Source: an uncultured bacterium (lineage in GTDB: Bacteria; Pseudomonadota; Alphaproteobacteria; Rhodospirillales; Rhodospirillaceae). Taken from it: a stretch of 14,299 nucleotides of DNA. The stretch lies in assembly GCA_903896775.1 (NCBI GenBank), contig CAITZE010000147.1:1-14299 (forward strand), read 5' to 3'. The notes under the pieces are model-generated. The model was given only the letters and a program-made list of their open reading frames with translations, had not been told where the DNA came from and made no database searches. Position numbers and translations under genes: made by a program. This document shows, in pieces, positions 5,410-13,062 of the stretch (its first letter is position 1; each line of letters opens with the position of its first letter).

Positions 5410-7330
5410 GCATTCGCTTCGCCGCATGCGGCGTTTTGGATGGCTGATCGCTACAGCGCTCAGCGCCTCTGCGCCCTCGATCATTTTGGCCGCGGAGCCA
5501 GGGACGGTCCCGCCCGCACCGATGTCGCTCTTGCCAGAGCAGACGCCTGCTGACGGCCCGGCTGCGCCTGTTGAGCCCAGCATTGCCGTGGGCGATCTGG
5601 CAGCGCCTGGTGTAGACCGCATCGGCCTTGTCGATACCGCTGCCGGTGGTTTCTCGGCGCAGCTTTGGCGCGGTACCGATTTGGAACTGTTGAAACTGGC
5701 CATGCCGCGTTTGCCGCATCGGTTGGCCTCGCCGGCGCTGCGAAGCCTTGTGAAAAATCTGCTGCTCTCACCGGGATCGCCGCCAGCGGCGCTGACGCAA
5801 GTCGATGCCATGAACGCAGCGCCTCCCGATCCGAATGAAGCGCTAACCGCGTCGCAGTGGCTGATCGAAACCCGTGTCGCGACGCTCGCGGGCTTAGGCG
5901 ATTGGGCGGAAGTGCAGGCGCTGCTCGATCTCGTCCCGGCGGCGCAGATGACCGACAACCTGCGGCGTTTCAAAGCCGAGGCTAATCTGGCCACCAATCA
6001 CATCATTGATGCCTGCGCGCAGGCCCAAACGGCTTTGAACGCATCGCCTGATCCCTACTGGCAAAAGATTCAAGTGTTCTGCCAGCTCAACATCAATCAA
6101 AGCAGCGCCGCCAGCTTGGGTTTGGCGCTGCTGCATGAACAGCATATCGACGACCCCGCATTCTTCTGGGCGGTGGATGTGTTAGGCGGCGGACGCCCGC
6201 CGTTGCCGGCCAATGTCACGCGTCTCGAACCGCTGCATTACGCGATGTTGCGGAAAGCTGCTGCGACGTTGCCCGACAATATCGCCGACGTGCAGGCCAA
6301 GATTACGGATCCCGCCACGCTGGGTTGGCTTGCGGCTTTAGCGCCGCCAGCCGATGCAGCAGTTAAAGCCGATAAGACGCCAGCGAATGTTAAGGCCGAT
6401 CATCGCCGCGCTATAGAGAATGCACGCATCCTGCTGGCCGAACGCGCCTTCGCCGCCGGTACTTTGGACGTCGGCGCCCTTCGTGAGATCTATCGCAGCG
6501 TCAATATCAAAGACCCTGCGCCGCCGCCGCTCAGCCAGATCACGGCGGATGATCCGCATGGCCGCGCGTTGTTATTCCAATCGGCCTTAGCGCAAACCGT
6601 GCCGACGGCGCGCGCCGAAGTCATCGCGCTGGCGCTCGATCTTGTGCGCGCCGATCACGGCGTCAAAGGACCGGCATTTACGGTCATAGGTCCGGTTTAC
6701 GCCGAAATGCTGGGCGAGATGGAGCCGGCGGCCGATCTGGTTTGGTTTGCCGGCACCGCCGTCCGCGCGCTTCTCGCTGCGGGGCCGACTGATAAAACCG
6801 CCATGTCCAAGGCCAAGGGTTGGCTTGAACTCGCGCGCAATATGGGTCGTTCGTCGCGTGAAGCCGGGCAAATCGCCGACGGCTTATGGCCCATTGAACG
6901 TGTTCTCATGGGCAGCGCTTCGGCGGCAGCGCCAATTCCGCCTCAAGCGATACGCGCTTGGGCGGCGGCCTTACCGCCGGCGACGCCTGCGGAAGATATC
7001 GCTGCCAAACGCGAAGCTGTGCTCAGCTTACTTACTGCGACCGGTGAACCTGTCACAGCGGCGGACTGGCTGCCGGTCATGGGTGGAACGCCGCGTACCG
7101 ACGGTGTAGGCAATCTCACGCCGCATCTTTGGAATGGCCTTGATCTGGCCGCTAAAGGCGGACGTGCGGGCGAGGCGGCGGCGCTGGCGTTGATCGCCCT
7201 TGGCGAAGATGGTCCGGTACGCGCAAACCTTCCGGCCTTGCAGCACGTGATCGAATCTTTGCGTATCGCGGGCCGCGAGGCCGATGCGCGGGCCCTGGCC
7301 GTGGAAGCGATGTTAGTGCTTGGGCTCTAG
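5393..7330 (+). CDS. Predicted exported alpha-helical protein, unknown function
   Basis: A 645-residue protein I cannot assign to a named family. The N terminus looks like a Sec signal: basic residues (RRMRRFG), a hydrophobic stretch around 17-33 (WLIATALSASAPSIILA) and a possible cleavage after LAA near residue 34. The mature part starts with a Pro/Ala-rich linker and continues as Ala/Leu-rich, probably helical sequence of the kind seen in solenoid or TPR-like proteins, with no catalytic motif and few cysteines. The start at 5393 overlaps the micro-protein gene by 17 bases; an ATG at 5426 would give a more typical signal peptide, and neither has a good ribosome binding site. xerD begins just after its stop. 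A periplasmic structural or scaffold role is plausible, but this is inference only. Confidence 0.8.
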   Translation: MTALNKHSLRRMRRFGWLIATALSASAPSIILAAEPGTVPPAPMSLLPEQTPADGPAAPVEPSIAVGDLAAPGVDRIGLVDTAAGGFSAQLWRGTDLELLKLAMPRLPHRLASPALRSLVKNLLLSPGSPPAALTQVDAMNAAPPDPNEALTASQWLIETRVATLAGLGDWAEVQALLDLVPAAQMTDNLRRFKAEANLATNHIIDACAQAQTALNASPDPYWQKIQVFCQLNINQSSAASLGLALLHEQHIDDPAFFWAVDVLGGGRPPLPANVTRLEPLHYAMLRKAAATLPDNIADVQAKITDPATLGWLAALAPPADAAVKADKTPANVKADHRRAIENARILLAERAFAAGTLDVGALREIYRSVNIKDPAPPPLSQITADDPHGRALLFQSALAQTVPTARAEVIALALDLVRADHGVKGPAFTVIGPVYAEMLGEMEPAADLVWFAGTAVRALLAAGPTDKTAMSKAKGWLELARNMGRSSREAGQIADGLWPIERVLMGSASAAAPIPPQAIRAWAAALPPATPAEDIAAKREAVLSLLTATGEPVTAADWLPVMGGTPRTDGVGNLTPHLWNGLDLAAKGGRAGEAAALALIALGEDGPVRANLPALQHVIESLRIAGREADARALAVEAMLVLGL

Positions 7331-7346
7331 AATAGGGCGTCGCCCC

Positions 7347-8258
7347 ATGACGCCACATGTCGAAACATTTCTGGAAATGATGGCGGCGGAGCGCGGCGCC
7401 TCGCCGCGCACGCTTGAAGCTTACCGCCGCGATCTCGACGACTTCGCTGGATTTGTGAAAGGCGATATTGGTAACGCCGCACCCACTGATCTCAGGCGCT
7501 ATCTTGCGCATATGCAGAAGGCGGCTTTGGCCCCGCGCACGGCCTCGCGCCGGCTATCGTGCCTGCGCCAGTTCTATAAATTCTTGTACAGCGAGCAAGC
7601 GCGGAGCGATGATCCCACGGCGGGCCTCGACAGCCCGCGCTTGGGCCGGCCTTTGCCGAAATACCTTACGGAAGACGAAGTCGACCGGCTGCTCGTCGCG
7701 GCGCGGGGCTTAGACGGTATCAAGGGCTTGCGTGCCGGCGCGTTGCTGGAATTGCTCTACGCCACGGGTTTACGTGTCTCCGAGCTGGTGTCATTGCCGC
7801 TTGCTGCGGTACGCGCTTCGGCGACGACGCTGCGTTCAGCGATTGTCGTGCGCGGCAAGGGCGAGAAGGAACGCATGATCCCGGTCGGCGACGCAGCGCG
7901 GGCGGCCATCAGCGCATATCTGGACGTGCGCGACGCCTTCATTCCGGCTAAAGCTAAAACCTCACCGCGGTTATTTCCGTCGGATGGGCGCGGTGGTCAT
8001 CTCACGCGCGACGGACTTTCGACATTACTGAAAGACATCGCCGTGCGGGCTGGTCTCGCACCGTCACGTGTGTCGCCACACGTGCTGCGTCATTCCTTCG
8101 CCACGCATCTCTTGTCGCATGGGGCGGATCTGCGCAGCCTGCAGCAAATGCTCGGCCATGCCGACATCTCGACGACGCAGATCTACACCCATGTGCTCGA
8201 CGAACGCTTGAAGCAACTGGTCCAGGGCAGCCACCCCCTGGCAAAGATGAAGCTCTAA
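7347..8258 (+). CDS. xerD: Tyrosine recombinase XerD
   Basis: XerD, with XerC, resolves chromosome dimers at dif under FtsK control. The 303-residue protein has an N-terminal SAM-like core-binding domain (about 1-90; SPRTLEAYRRDL near 19-30) and a C-terminal catalytic domain. All the catalytic residues are visible: Arg143 in ATGLRVSEL, Lys171 in VRGKGEKERMIPV, His245 and Arg248 in SPHVLRHSFATHLL, His271 in MLGHADISTTQIYTHV, and Tyr280 as nucleophile. The terminal GSHPLA signature favours XerD over XerC. I chose the ATG at 7347; a TTG at 7320 is in frame but overlaps the previous gene and adds nine non-family residues. It follows the exported-protein gene by 16 bases and is probably co-transcribed. 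No dif site or integrated element is visible, so it is a housekeeping enzyme. Confidence 0.94.
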   Translation: MTPHVETFLEMMAAERGASPRTLEAYRRDLDDFAGFVKGDIGNAAPTDLRRYLAHMQKAALAPRTASRRLSCLRQFYKFLYSEQARSDDPTAGLDSPRLGRPLPKYLTEDEVDRLLVAARGLDGIKGLRAGALLELLYATGLRVSELVSLPLAAVRASATTLRSAIVVRGKGEKERMIPVGDAARAAISAYLDVRDAFIPAKAKTSPRLFPSDGRGGHLTRDGLSTLLKDIAVRAGLAPSRVSPHVLRHSFATHLLSHGADLRSLQQMLGHADISTTQIYTHVLDERLKQLVQGSHPLAKMKL

Positions 8259-8267
8259 GGCCGGCGC

Positions 8268-8378
8268 TTATTTCTTCTTCACGCTCTGGGCGTAAGCGGA
8301 TTGGCCGCCTGTCTTTTTCGATTTGTCCTGCTTCGGCTTTTTATCTTCGCGGGGTTTTTTCTGCTGACTTTTAGCCAC
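8268..8378 (-). CDS. 36-residue lysine-rich micro-protein, unknown function
   Basis: A GTG at 8376-8378 opens a 36-codon frame ending in TAA at 8268-8270. The start is supported by a strong ribosome binding site (GCAGGAGTAGACC before GTG). The product is extremely basic: 14 of 36 residues are lysine, with the core PREDKKPKQDKSKK, then a Gly/Ser/Ala linker (TGGQSAYAQ) and a terminal VKKK. No hydrophobic segment is present. Short alphaproteobacterial proteins with an RExKKPK core are familiar to me from genome annotation but have no assigned role; a nucleic-acid or ribosome association would fit the charge and is inference. It is convergent with xerD (9 bases between stops), and eutC lies upstream on the same strand with 34 bases between them, so it may be expressed with eutBC or on its own. 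Confidence 0.7.
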   Translation of the reverse strand: MAKSQQKKPREDKKPKQDKSKKTGGQSAYAQSVKKK

Positions 8379-8412
8379 GGTCTACTCCTGCATCGGTTTA
8401 ACAAGGCGTTTA

Positions 8413-9213
8413 CTAGGCCCGTCCTGGCGCCCCAAGTCCAGCAATATCGTGCGCTGACACAAGGGATACGGCATCAATGGCTTCGTCCTTCAGAGCCACG
8501 CCGGTGAGCTTTCTGCTGCGCGCTTCGGTCAGCAAATAAATCAGCTTCGCCGCAGCTTCGCGGTAGCCCATGCCTTCGGGCCGAATATTCGACAGGCAAT
8601 TGCGTTCGGAATCCTTGCGGCCCCGCTGCGGCTGCCACGTGAGATAGACACCCAAGCTATCGGCTGATGACAGCCCCGGCCGTTCGCCGATTAACACCGC
8701 AGCGAGCGTCGCTGACATCGCCGCACCAATCTCGTCGCCGATGGCAACGCGTCCCATCTCTACAGCGGCGGCAGGCGTGAACGTCCATTGCAGGCGGCGT
8801 AGTTCCGGCAGCACGGCATCTAGAAGCGGCAGGGCATGACGTTCCACGGCGCGTGCCGATAATCCGTCCGCGAGCACGATGGCCAAATCGCCCCCATAGC
8901 CGCTGCCCAGTTTGGTACAGGAGGGCGCATCGAGTTGGGCCCCTAAATCGGGCCGCATGAGATATTCGCGGCGATTGGCAGCCGCGCTGCGCAGATGCAG
9001 CGCTTCCAGTCCGCGCCCGCGTAATCCATCTAGAAGCGGTGCGGCGTTCAGCGTGTCATGAACAGCATCGCGCGCTTGAGCATGGGCAAGTTGAAACGCC
9101 AAGTGGACATCCGTGGTTACGGCCGTGCCTGCACGCGCAAGGCCAATACGTGCCGGCGTATGACGGCGAAGCCGCTCCCAGGTTGTACTACGAGGCGCGG
9201 CGTCTTTAGCCAT
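8413..9213 (-). CDS. eutC: Ethanolamine ammonia-lyase, small subunit
   Basis: EutC is the light chain of the adenosylcobalamin-dependent enzyme that cleaves ethanolamine to acetaldehyde and ammonia; with EutB it helps hold the cobalamin. The 266-residue protein carries family blocks TPARIGLARAG at 19-29, FQLAHAQARDAV at 40-51, LGSGYGGDLAIVLADGLSA near 102-120, IGDEIGAAMSATLAAVLIGERPGLSS across 158-183, and ERNCLSNIRPEGM at 203-215. The length is within the family range. I chose the ATG at 9211-9213, one base past the eutB stop (TGAAATG), with GGAGG upstream; the longer in-frame reading would overlap eutB by 56 bases. Translation is probably coupled to eutB. The gene looks intact. Confidence 0.95.
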   Translation of the reverse strand: MAKDAAPRSTTWERLRRHTPARIGLARAGTAVTTDVHLAFQLAHAQARDAVHDTLNAAPLLDGLRGRGLEALHLRSAAANRREYLMRPDLGAQLDAPSCTKLGSGYGGDLAIVLADGLSARAVERHALPLLDAVLPELRRLQWTFTPAAAVEMGRVAIGDEIGAAMSATLAAVLIGERPGLSSADSLGVYLTWQPQRGRKDSERNCLSNIRPEGMGYREAAAKLIYLLTEARSRKLTGVALKDEAIDAVSLVSAHDIAGLGAPGRA

Positions 9214-9214
9214 T

Positions 9215-10615
9215 TCACGCCTCCGCCAGCAAAGGCGCGAAAGGCGCGGGGAGTTCTCCAGGCTTATCATTCGCGCGCAGGCTGCGGCCGTCTTTCATGA
9301 GGCCCATATCGTTCAGCCACGCCTCGAACTCTGGCGCTGGGCGCAAGCCTAACAACTCTCGTACCGCCAGGACGTCGTGAAAGGACGTGCTTTGGTAGTT
9401 GAGCATAATATCGTCGGCGCCGGGCACGCCCATGACGAAGGTCACGCCTGCCGTTGCAAGGAGAGTCAGCAAGCCATCCATGTCGTCTTGATCGGCTTCG
9501 GCATGATTTGTGTAGCAAACATCGCAGCCCATCGGCAGCCCGAGGAGCTTGCCGCAGAAATGATCTTCGAGGCCCGCGCGCGTGATCTGCTTGCCGTCGA
9601 ACAGATATTCCGGACCGATGAATCCGACAACGGTATTGACCAAGAGCGGCCGGAACGCGCGTGCGACGGCGTAGGCGCGGGCTTCCAAAGTCTGTTGATC
9701 GCAATTGTGATGGGCTCCGGCTGAAAGTGCGCTGCCTTGGCCGGTCTCGAAATACATCACGTTATCGCTATCGTTGCCGAAGGCGCCGCGCTTCAAGGCC
9801 AAGGCAGCAGTGTGGGATTCTCGTAACAATGCGAGGTCGATACCGAAGCTGCGGTTGGCGTTTTCCGTTCCGGCGATGGACTGGAACACCAAGTCAACCG
9901 GTGCGCCGCGTTCTATCAGCGCCAGGGTCGTCGTGACGTGGGTGAGCGCGCAACTTTGGGTCGGAATAGCCAAACGCAAACGTAAGTCGTCCATAAGCCG
10001 AAGCAGCTCGTAACAGCGTTCGGGACTATCGCTGGCGGGGTTGATGCCGATGACGGCATCGCCACTTCCCAATAGGAGGCCATCGATGATGCTGGCGAGA
10101 ATGCCCTTGGTGTCGTCCGTGGGATGATTGGGCTGCAGGCGCGCCGATAGCCGCCCAGGCAGTCCTAAAGTGCCGCGAAAGCGGGTGGTGATCTTGCACT
10201 TCGTGGCAATAGTAATCAGATCCTGCAGGCGGCTGATTTTCGCGACCGCAGCAGCCATTTCCGGCGTCAGCCCAGGCGCGAGCGTAGCCAAGATCGCAGA
10301 CGTTGCCGCGTCCGACAAAAGCCAGTCGCGCAGGCCGCCGACGGTCAAATGAGAGACGGGCATGAAGGCATTTGCATCGTGCGTGTCGATAATGAGGCGC
10401 GTAACCTCGTCGTCCTCGTAGGGTGTGATGGCTTCGGCCAGAAAGGTGCGCAGCGGCACATCCGCCAGGGTCATTTGGGCCGCGACACGCTCCGTCGCAT
10501 CCGCCGCTATGATGCCGGCTAATGCATCGCCAGAGCGCAAGGGCGATGCCTTGGCGAGCAGCTCGCGCAAGTCCGCGAAGGTATAGTGCGTACCGCCAAT
10601 CGCCGTTGCGTACAT
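9215..10615 (-). CDS. eutB: Ethanolamine ammonia-lyase, large subunit
   Basis: EutB is the catalytic TIM-barrel chain of ethanolamine ammonia-lyase; adenosylcobalamin generates the radical that starts ethanolamine deamination. The 466-residue protein is complete. By comparison with the E. coli enzyme, the substrate and radical-site residues are kept: Arg159 and Gln161 in ARLQPNHPTDD, Asn192 in IGINPASD, Glu290 in MYFETGQGSALSA, and Asp365 in MGCDVCYTNHAEADQ. Other family blocks include VNTVVGFIGPEYL near 326-338, AGLEDHF and DDIMLNYQ. A 15-20 residue tail extends beyond the E. coli C terminus. The ATG at 10613-10615 has GGAATTTAGGT upstream. It is the first gene of a two-gene operon, divergent from the TPR/OGT gene. 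No reactivase (eutA), microcompartment shell, transporter or regulator gene lies in the window. Confidence 0.97.
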   Translation of the reverse strand: MYATAIGGTHYTFADLRELLAKASPLRSGDALAGIIAADATERVAAQMTLADVPLRTFLAEAITPYEDDEVTRLIIDTHDANAFMPVSHLTVGGLRDWLLSDAATSAILATLAPGLTPEMAAAVAKISRLQDLITIATKCKITTRFRGTLGLPGRLSARLQPNHPTDDTKGILASIIDGLLLGSGDAVIGINPASDSPERCYELLRLMDDLRLRLAIPTQSCALTHVTTTLALIERGAPVDLVFQSIAGTENANRSFGIDLALLRESHTAALALKRGAFGNDSDNVMYFETGQGSALSAGAHHNCDQQTLEARAYAVARAFRPLLVNTVVGFIGPEYLFDGKQITRAGLEDHFCGKLLGLPMGCDVCYTNHAEADQDDMDGLLTLLATAGVTFVMGVPGADDIMLNYQSTSFHDVLAVRELLGLRPAPEFEAWLNDMGLMKDGRSLRANDKPGELPAPFAPLLAEA

Positions 10616-10728
10616 ACCTAAATTCCAATCGGACGCAGTCGCCGATATTAGCTAGACCTGCCGAGTGTTGCTATGCTTTCGTCCGGCGTCGCGCGAACCG
10701 GTCGCGCGGCCAGACGAGCGCGATATAA
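10616..10728. promoter_or_regulatory. Divergent promoter region of eutB and the TPR/OGT gene
   Basis: This 113-base gap separates two divergent genes and should contain both promoters. On the minus strand TAATAT is a possible -10 for eutB, formed by ATATTA at 10645-10650 on the plus strand, but the -35 region is poor. On the plus strand TATGCT (10672-10677) is a possible -10, 18 bases after TTAGCT (10648-10653). No clear dyad or operator is visible. I mark the region; the individual boxes are weak. Confidence 0.3.
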
Positions 10729-13047
10729 ATGGCCAGTGAACTCCCCGCCGACAGTAAAAACCTTGCGGCAGCTCAAACCCGTTTTTTGGAGGGCTGGGCA
10801 TTTCACCAAAAGGGTGACCTGGCGCGTGCGCGGGAAAGTTACAGCGCGGCAATCTCACTGAGTCCGCGGCATTTCGATGCTTTGCATCTTTCAGGGCTTA
10901 TCGCTTTTCAATCGGAACAGATCAGTCAGGCGATTGATTTGCTTGAAGCGGCTGTTGCAGTTGATGGCCAAAATCCTTTTGCGCGCTACAACCTCGGCAT
11001 TGCCTTAGAGCGCGGTGGGCAATACCAGGCCGCGATGGCCAGCCTCACCGCGGCGATTGATCTTAAGGTCGATTATGTGGACGCATACGTCCAGCGCGGC
11101 ACGCTTCAGCGCACGGCGGGTTTGCACCAGGCAGCGGTTGCGAGTTACGACGCTGTGCTTAGACTCAACCCCAACTTCGCGAATATCTATGTTGATCGTG
11201 GGATTTCGTTGTGGGCCTTGGGTCAGGTTGAAGCAGCTCTGGAGAGCTATGACCGTGCAATCCGCTTAAAGCCGGACCTTGCCGAAGCTTATATCAACCG
11301 TGGTCTTGCGCTCCGCGCCTTGCGCCGTCTTCCTGAAGCGCTTGCCAGCCTCGATCAAGCCATCCGCGTGAAACCCGATCATGCCGGTGCGCACAATAAC
11401 CGTGGTTCTATTCTCAGCGACCTGGGCGACCGCACGGGTGCGCTCGCGAGTTTCGACAAAGCTATAGAAATCCAGCCGAGCTACGCCTTCGCGCACAACA
11501 ATCGCGGTGCGGCCCTTATGGAACTGAAGCAGCCAGCGGCGGCGCTTGAGAGTTTTGATAAGGCCCTTCAGCTTAACCCCAATCAGGCCGACGCTCATTT
11601 CAATCGCGGCAACGCGCTAAAGGATTTCAGGCAATATGAGTCGGCTATTGCGAGTTTTGATCGGGCGCTTCAGCTAAAGCCTGACTTGCCGTTTTTGCAT
11701 GGCACACGGCTTCATATGAAAATGCAAATCTGCGATTGGGGTAGCTTTGAAACGGACTCTGCCGATTTGGCAGCGCGGATTGAGCGAGATGAGCCTGTTA
11801 CGCAGCCGTTTGCACCTCTGGCGCTCTACGGCTCACCCTTTCTGCAACGCAAGGCTGCGGAAATTTTCGCGCATCCGAAGAATTCCAAGAATGACGAACT
11901 TGGCCCGATTCAGAAACATGCCGAGCGTAAGAAAATTCGCATCGGATACTTCTCAGGGGATTTCCGTGACCACCCGGTTGCGGTGCTTCTGGCAGGGTTG
12001 ATCGAGGCCCACGACCGGGAGAAATTCGAAATTTATGCCTTCTCGTTCGGTCCCGATACGCGTGATGCCTTGCGCACCAGACTGCAAAATGCAGTCGATA
12101 AATTCATTGATGTAAGAAGCGCGTCGGATCGCGAAATCGCTGAGCTGGCGCGGCGGCTGGAACTGGACATTGCGGTCGACCTGGCTGGTTATACCTCCGA
12201 GGCCCGCATGCGGATCTTTGCGATGCGGATGGCGCCCGTACAGATTAGCTTTCTCGGTTATCCCGGAACCATGGCTCTCGAAACCATGGATTATCTGGTT
12301 GGCGACAACGTGCTGGTCCCCGCAGAGCTTCGCGCCGGTTACTCCGAGAAGATTATTTATCTGCCGAGTTACCAGCCTAATGATTCGGCGCGCAAGGTTG
12401 CGGATAAAACGCCTAGTCGTCGGGAATTGGGTCTGCCCGCGCAGGGGTTTGTCTTTTGCTCCTTCAACAACGCTTACAAGATTTTACCGGCGACGTTCGA
12501 TGTCTGGATGCGGATCCTAAAGCAGGCCCAGGGGGCCGTGTTGTGGCTGGCGGGCACCAATCCTATCGCCATACGCAACTTGCGCGCCGAAGCAGCACGT
12601 CGCGGCGTCGACCCCGACCGCCTGATTTTCGCGCCGCGCGTGGAATCCGCCGAGGATCATCTCGCGCGGCAACGCGCCGCCGACCTGTTTCTCGATACAT
12701 GGCCCTACAATGCCCATACCACCGCCAGCGACGCTCTGTGGGTGGGGTTGCCGGTGCTCACAAAGCCCACCGAGGCTTTTGCGGGCCGCGTCGCCGCGAG
12801 CGTTCTTACGGCTCTCGACCTGCCCGAACTGATCGCGCCGACCGCGGAAGCTTATGAAGCGCTGGCGGTTGAACTTGCGCACGATCCCAAACGGCTAGCG
12901 CGAATCCGGGAGAAACTTGCGCGCAACCGTCTTACGAGCCCGTTGTTCGACACGGCCCTCTACGCGCGTAACATCGAAGACGCTTTTGTGCAGGCGCATG
13001 AGCGCGCACGCACGGGTCTCGCGCCGGACCACATTCATGTAAAGTGA
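10729..13047 (+). CDS. TPR protein with family 41 (SPINDLY/OGT-like) glycosyltransferase domain
   Basis: A 772-residue probable cytoplasmic protein glycosyltransferase. Residues 15-320 hold about nine tetratricopeptide repeats in strict 34-residue register; the conserved xxNRG or equivalent falls at about 85, 119, 153, 187, 221, 255 and 289. The catalytic domain, about 400-755, matches the O-GlcNAc transferase/SPINDLY family: GYFSGDFRDHPVA (406-418, His415), DLAGYTSEAR (484-493), ISFLGYPGTM (506-515), YQPND (548-552), FCSFNNAYKI (577-586, Lys584), WLAGTNP, RLIFAPR, and LDTWPYNAHTTASDALWVGLPV (His663, Asp668). These correspond to the nucleotide-sugar and catalytic positions of animal OGT. The sugar (GlcNAc, fucose or other) and acceptor are not evident; bacterial relatives often glycosylate surface proteins or adhesins. 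There is no good ribosome binding site before the ATG. No flagellin, adhesin or sugar-nucleotide gene is nearby. Confidence 0.92.
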   Translation: MASELPADSKNLAAAQTRFLEGWAFHQKGDLARARESYSAAISLSPRHFDALHLSGLIAFQSEQISQAIDLLEAAVAVDGQNPFARYNLGIALERGGQYQAAMASLTAAIDLKVDYVDAYVQRGTLQRTAGLHQAAVASYDAVLRLNPNFANIYVDRGISLWALGQVEAALESYDRAIRLKPDLAEAYINRGLALRALRRLPEALASLDQAIRVKPDHAGAHNNRGSILSDLGDRTGALASFDKAIEIQPSYAFAHNNRGAALMELKQPAAALESFDKALQLNPNQADAHFNRGNALKDFRQYESAIASFDRALQLKPDLPFLHGTRLHMKMQICDWGSFETDSADLAARIERDEPVTQPFAPLALYGSPFLQRKAAEIFAHPKNSKNDELGPIQKHAERKKIRIGYFSGDFRDHPVAVLLAGLIEAHDREKFEIYAFSFGPDTRDALRTRLQNAVDKFIDVRSASDREIAELARRLELDIAVDLAGYTSEARMRIFAMRMAPVQISFLGYPGTMALETMDYLVGDNVLVPAELRAGYSEKIIYLPSYQPNDSARKVADKTPSRRELGLPAQGFVFCSFNNAYKILPATFDVWMRILKQAQGAVLWLAGTNPIAIRNLRAEAARRGVDPDRLIFAPRVESAEDHLARQRAADLFLDTWPYNAHTTASDALWVGLPVLTKPTEAFAGRVAASVLTALDLPELIAPTAEAYEALAVELAHDPKRLARIREKLARNRLTSPLFDTALYARNIEDAFVQAHERARTGLAPDHIHVK

Positions 13048-13062
13048 AGATGCGCGCGTTTG

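Noticed and set aside
7347..8258. Tyrosine recombinase as a sign of an integrated mobile element
   Set aside because: The XerD signature ending HPLA, the housekeeping neighbours and the lack of tRNA, direct repeats or phage genes all point to chromosomal xerD.
10870..11690. About 102-base periodic DNA similarity as a possible tandem repeat array
   Set aside because: It is the coding trace of 34-residue TPR units; the repeats are diverged and maintained at the protein level.
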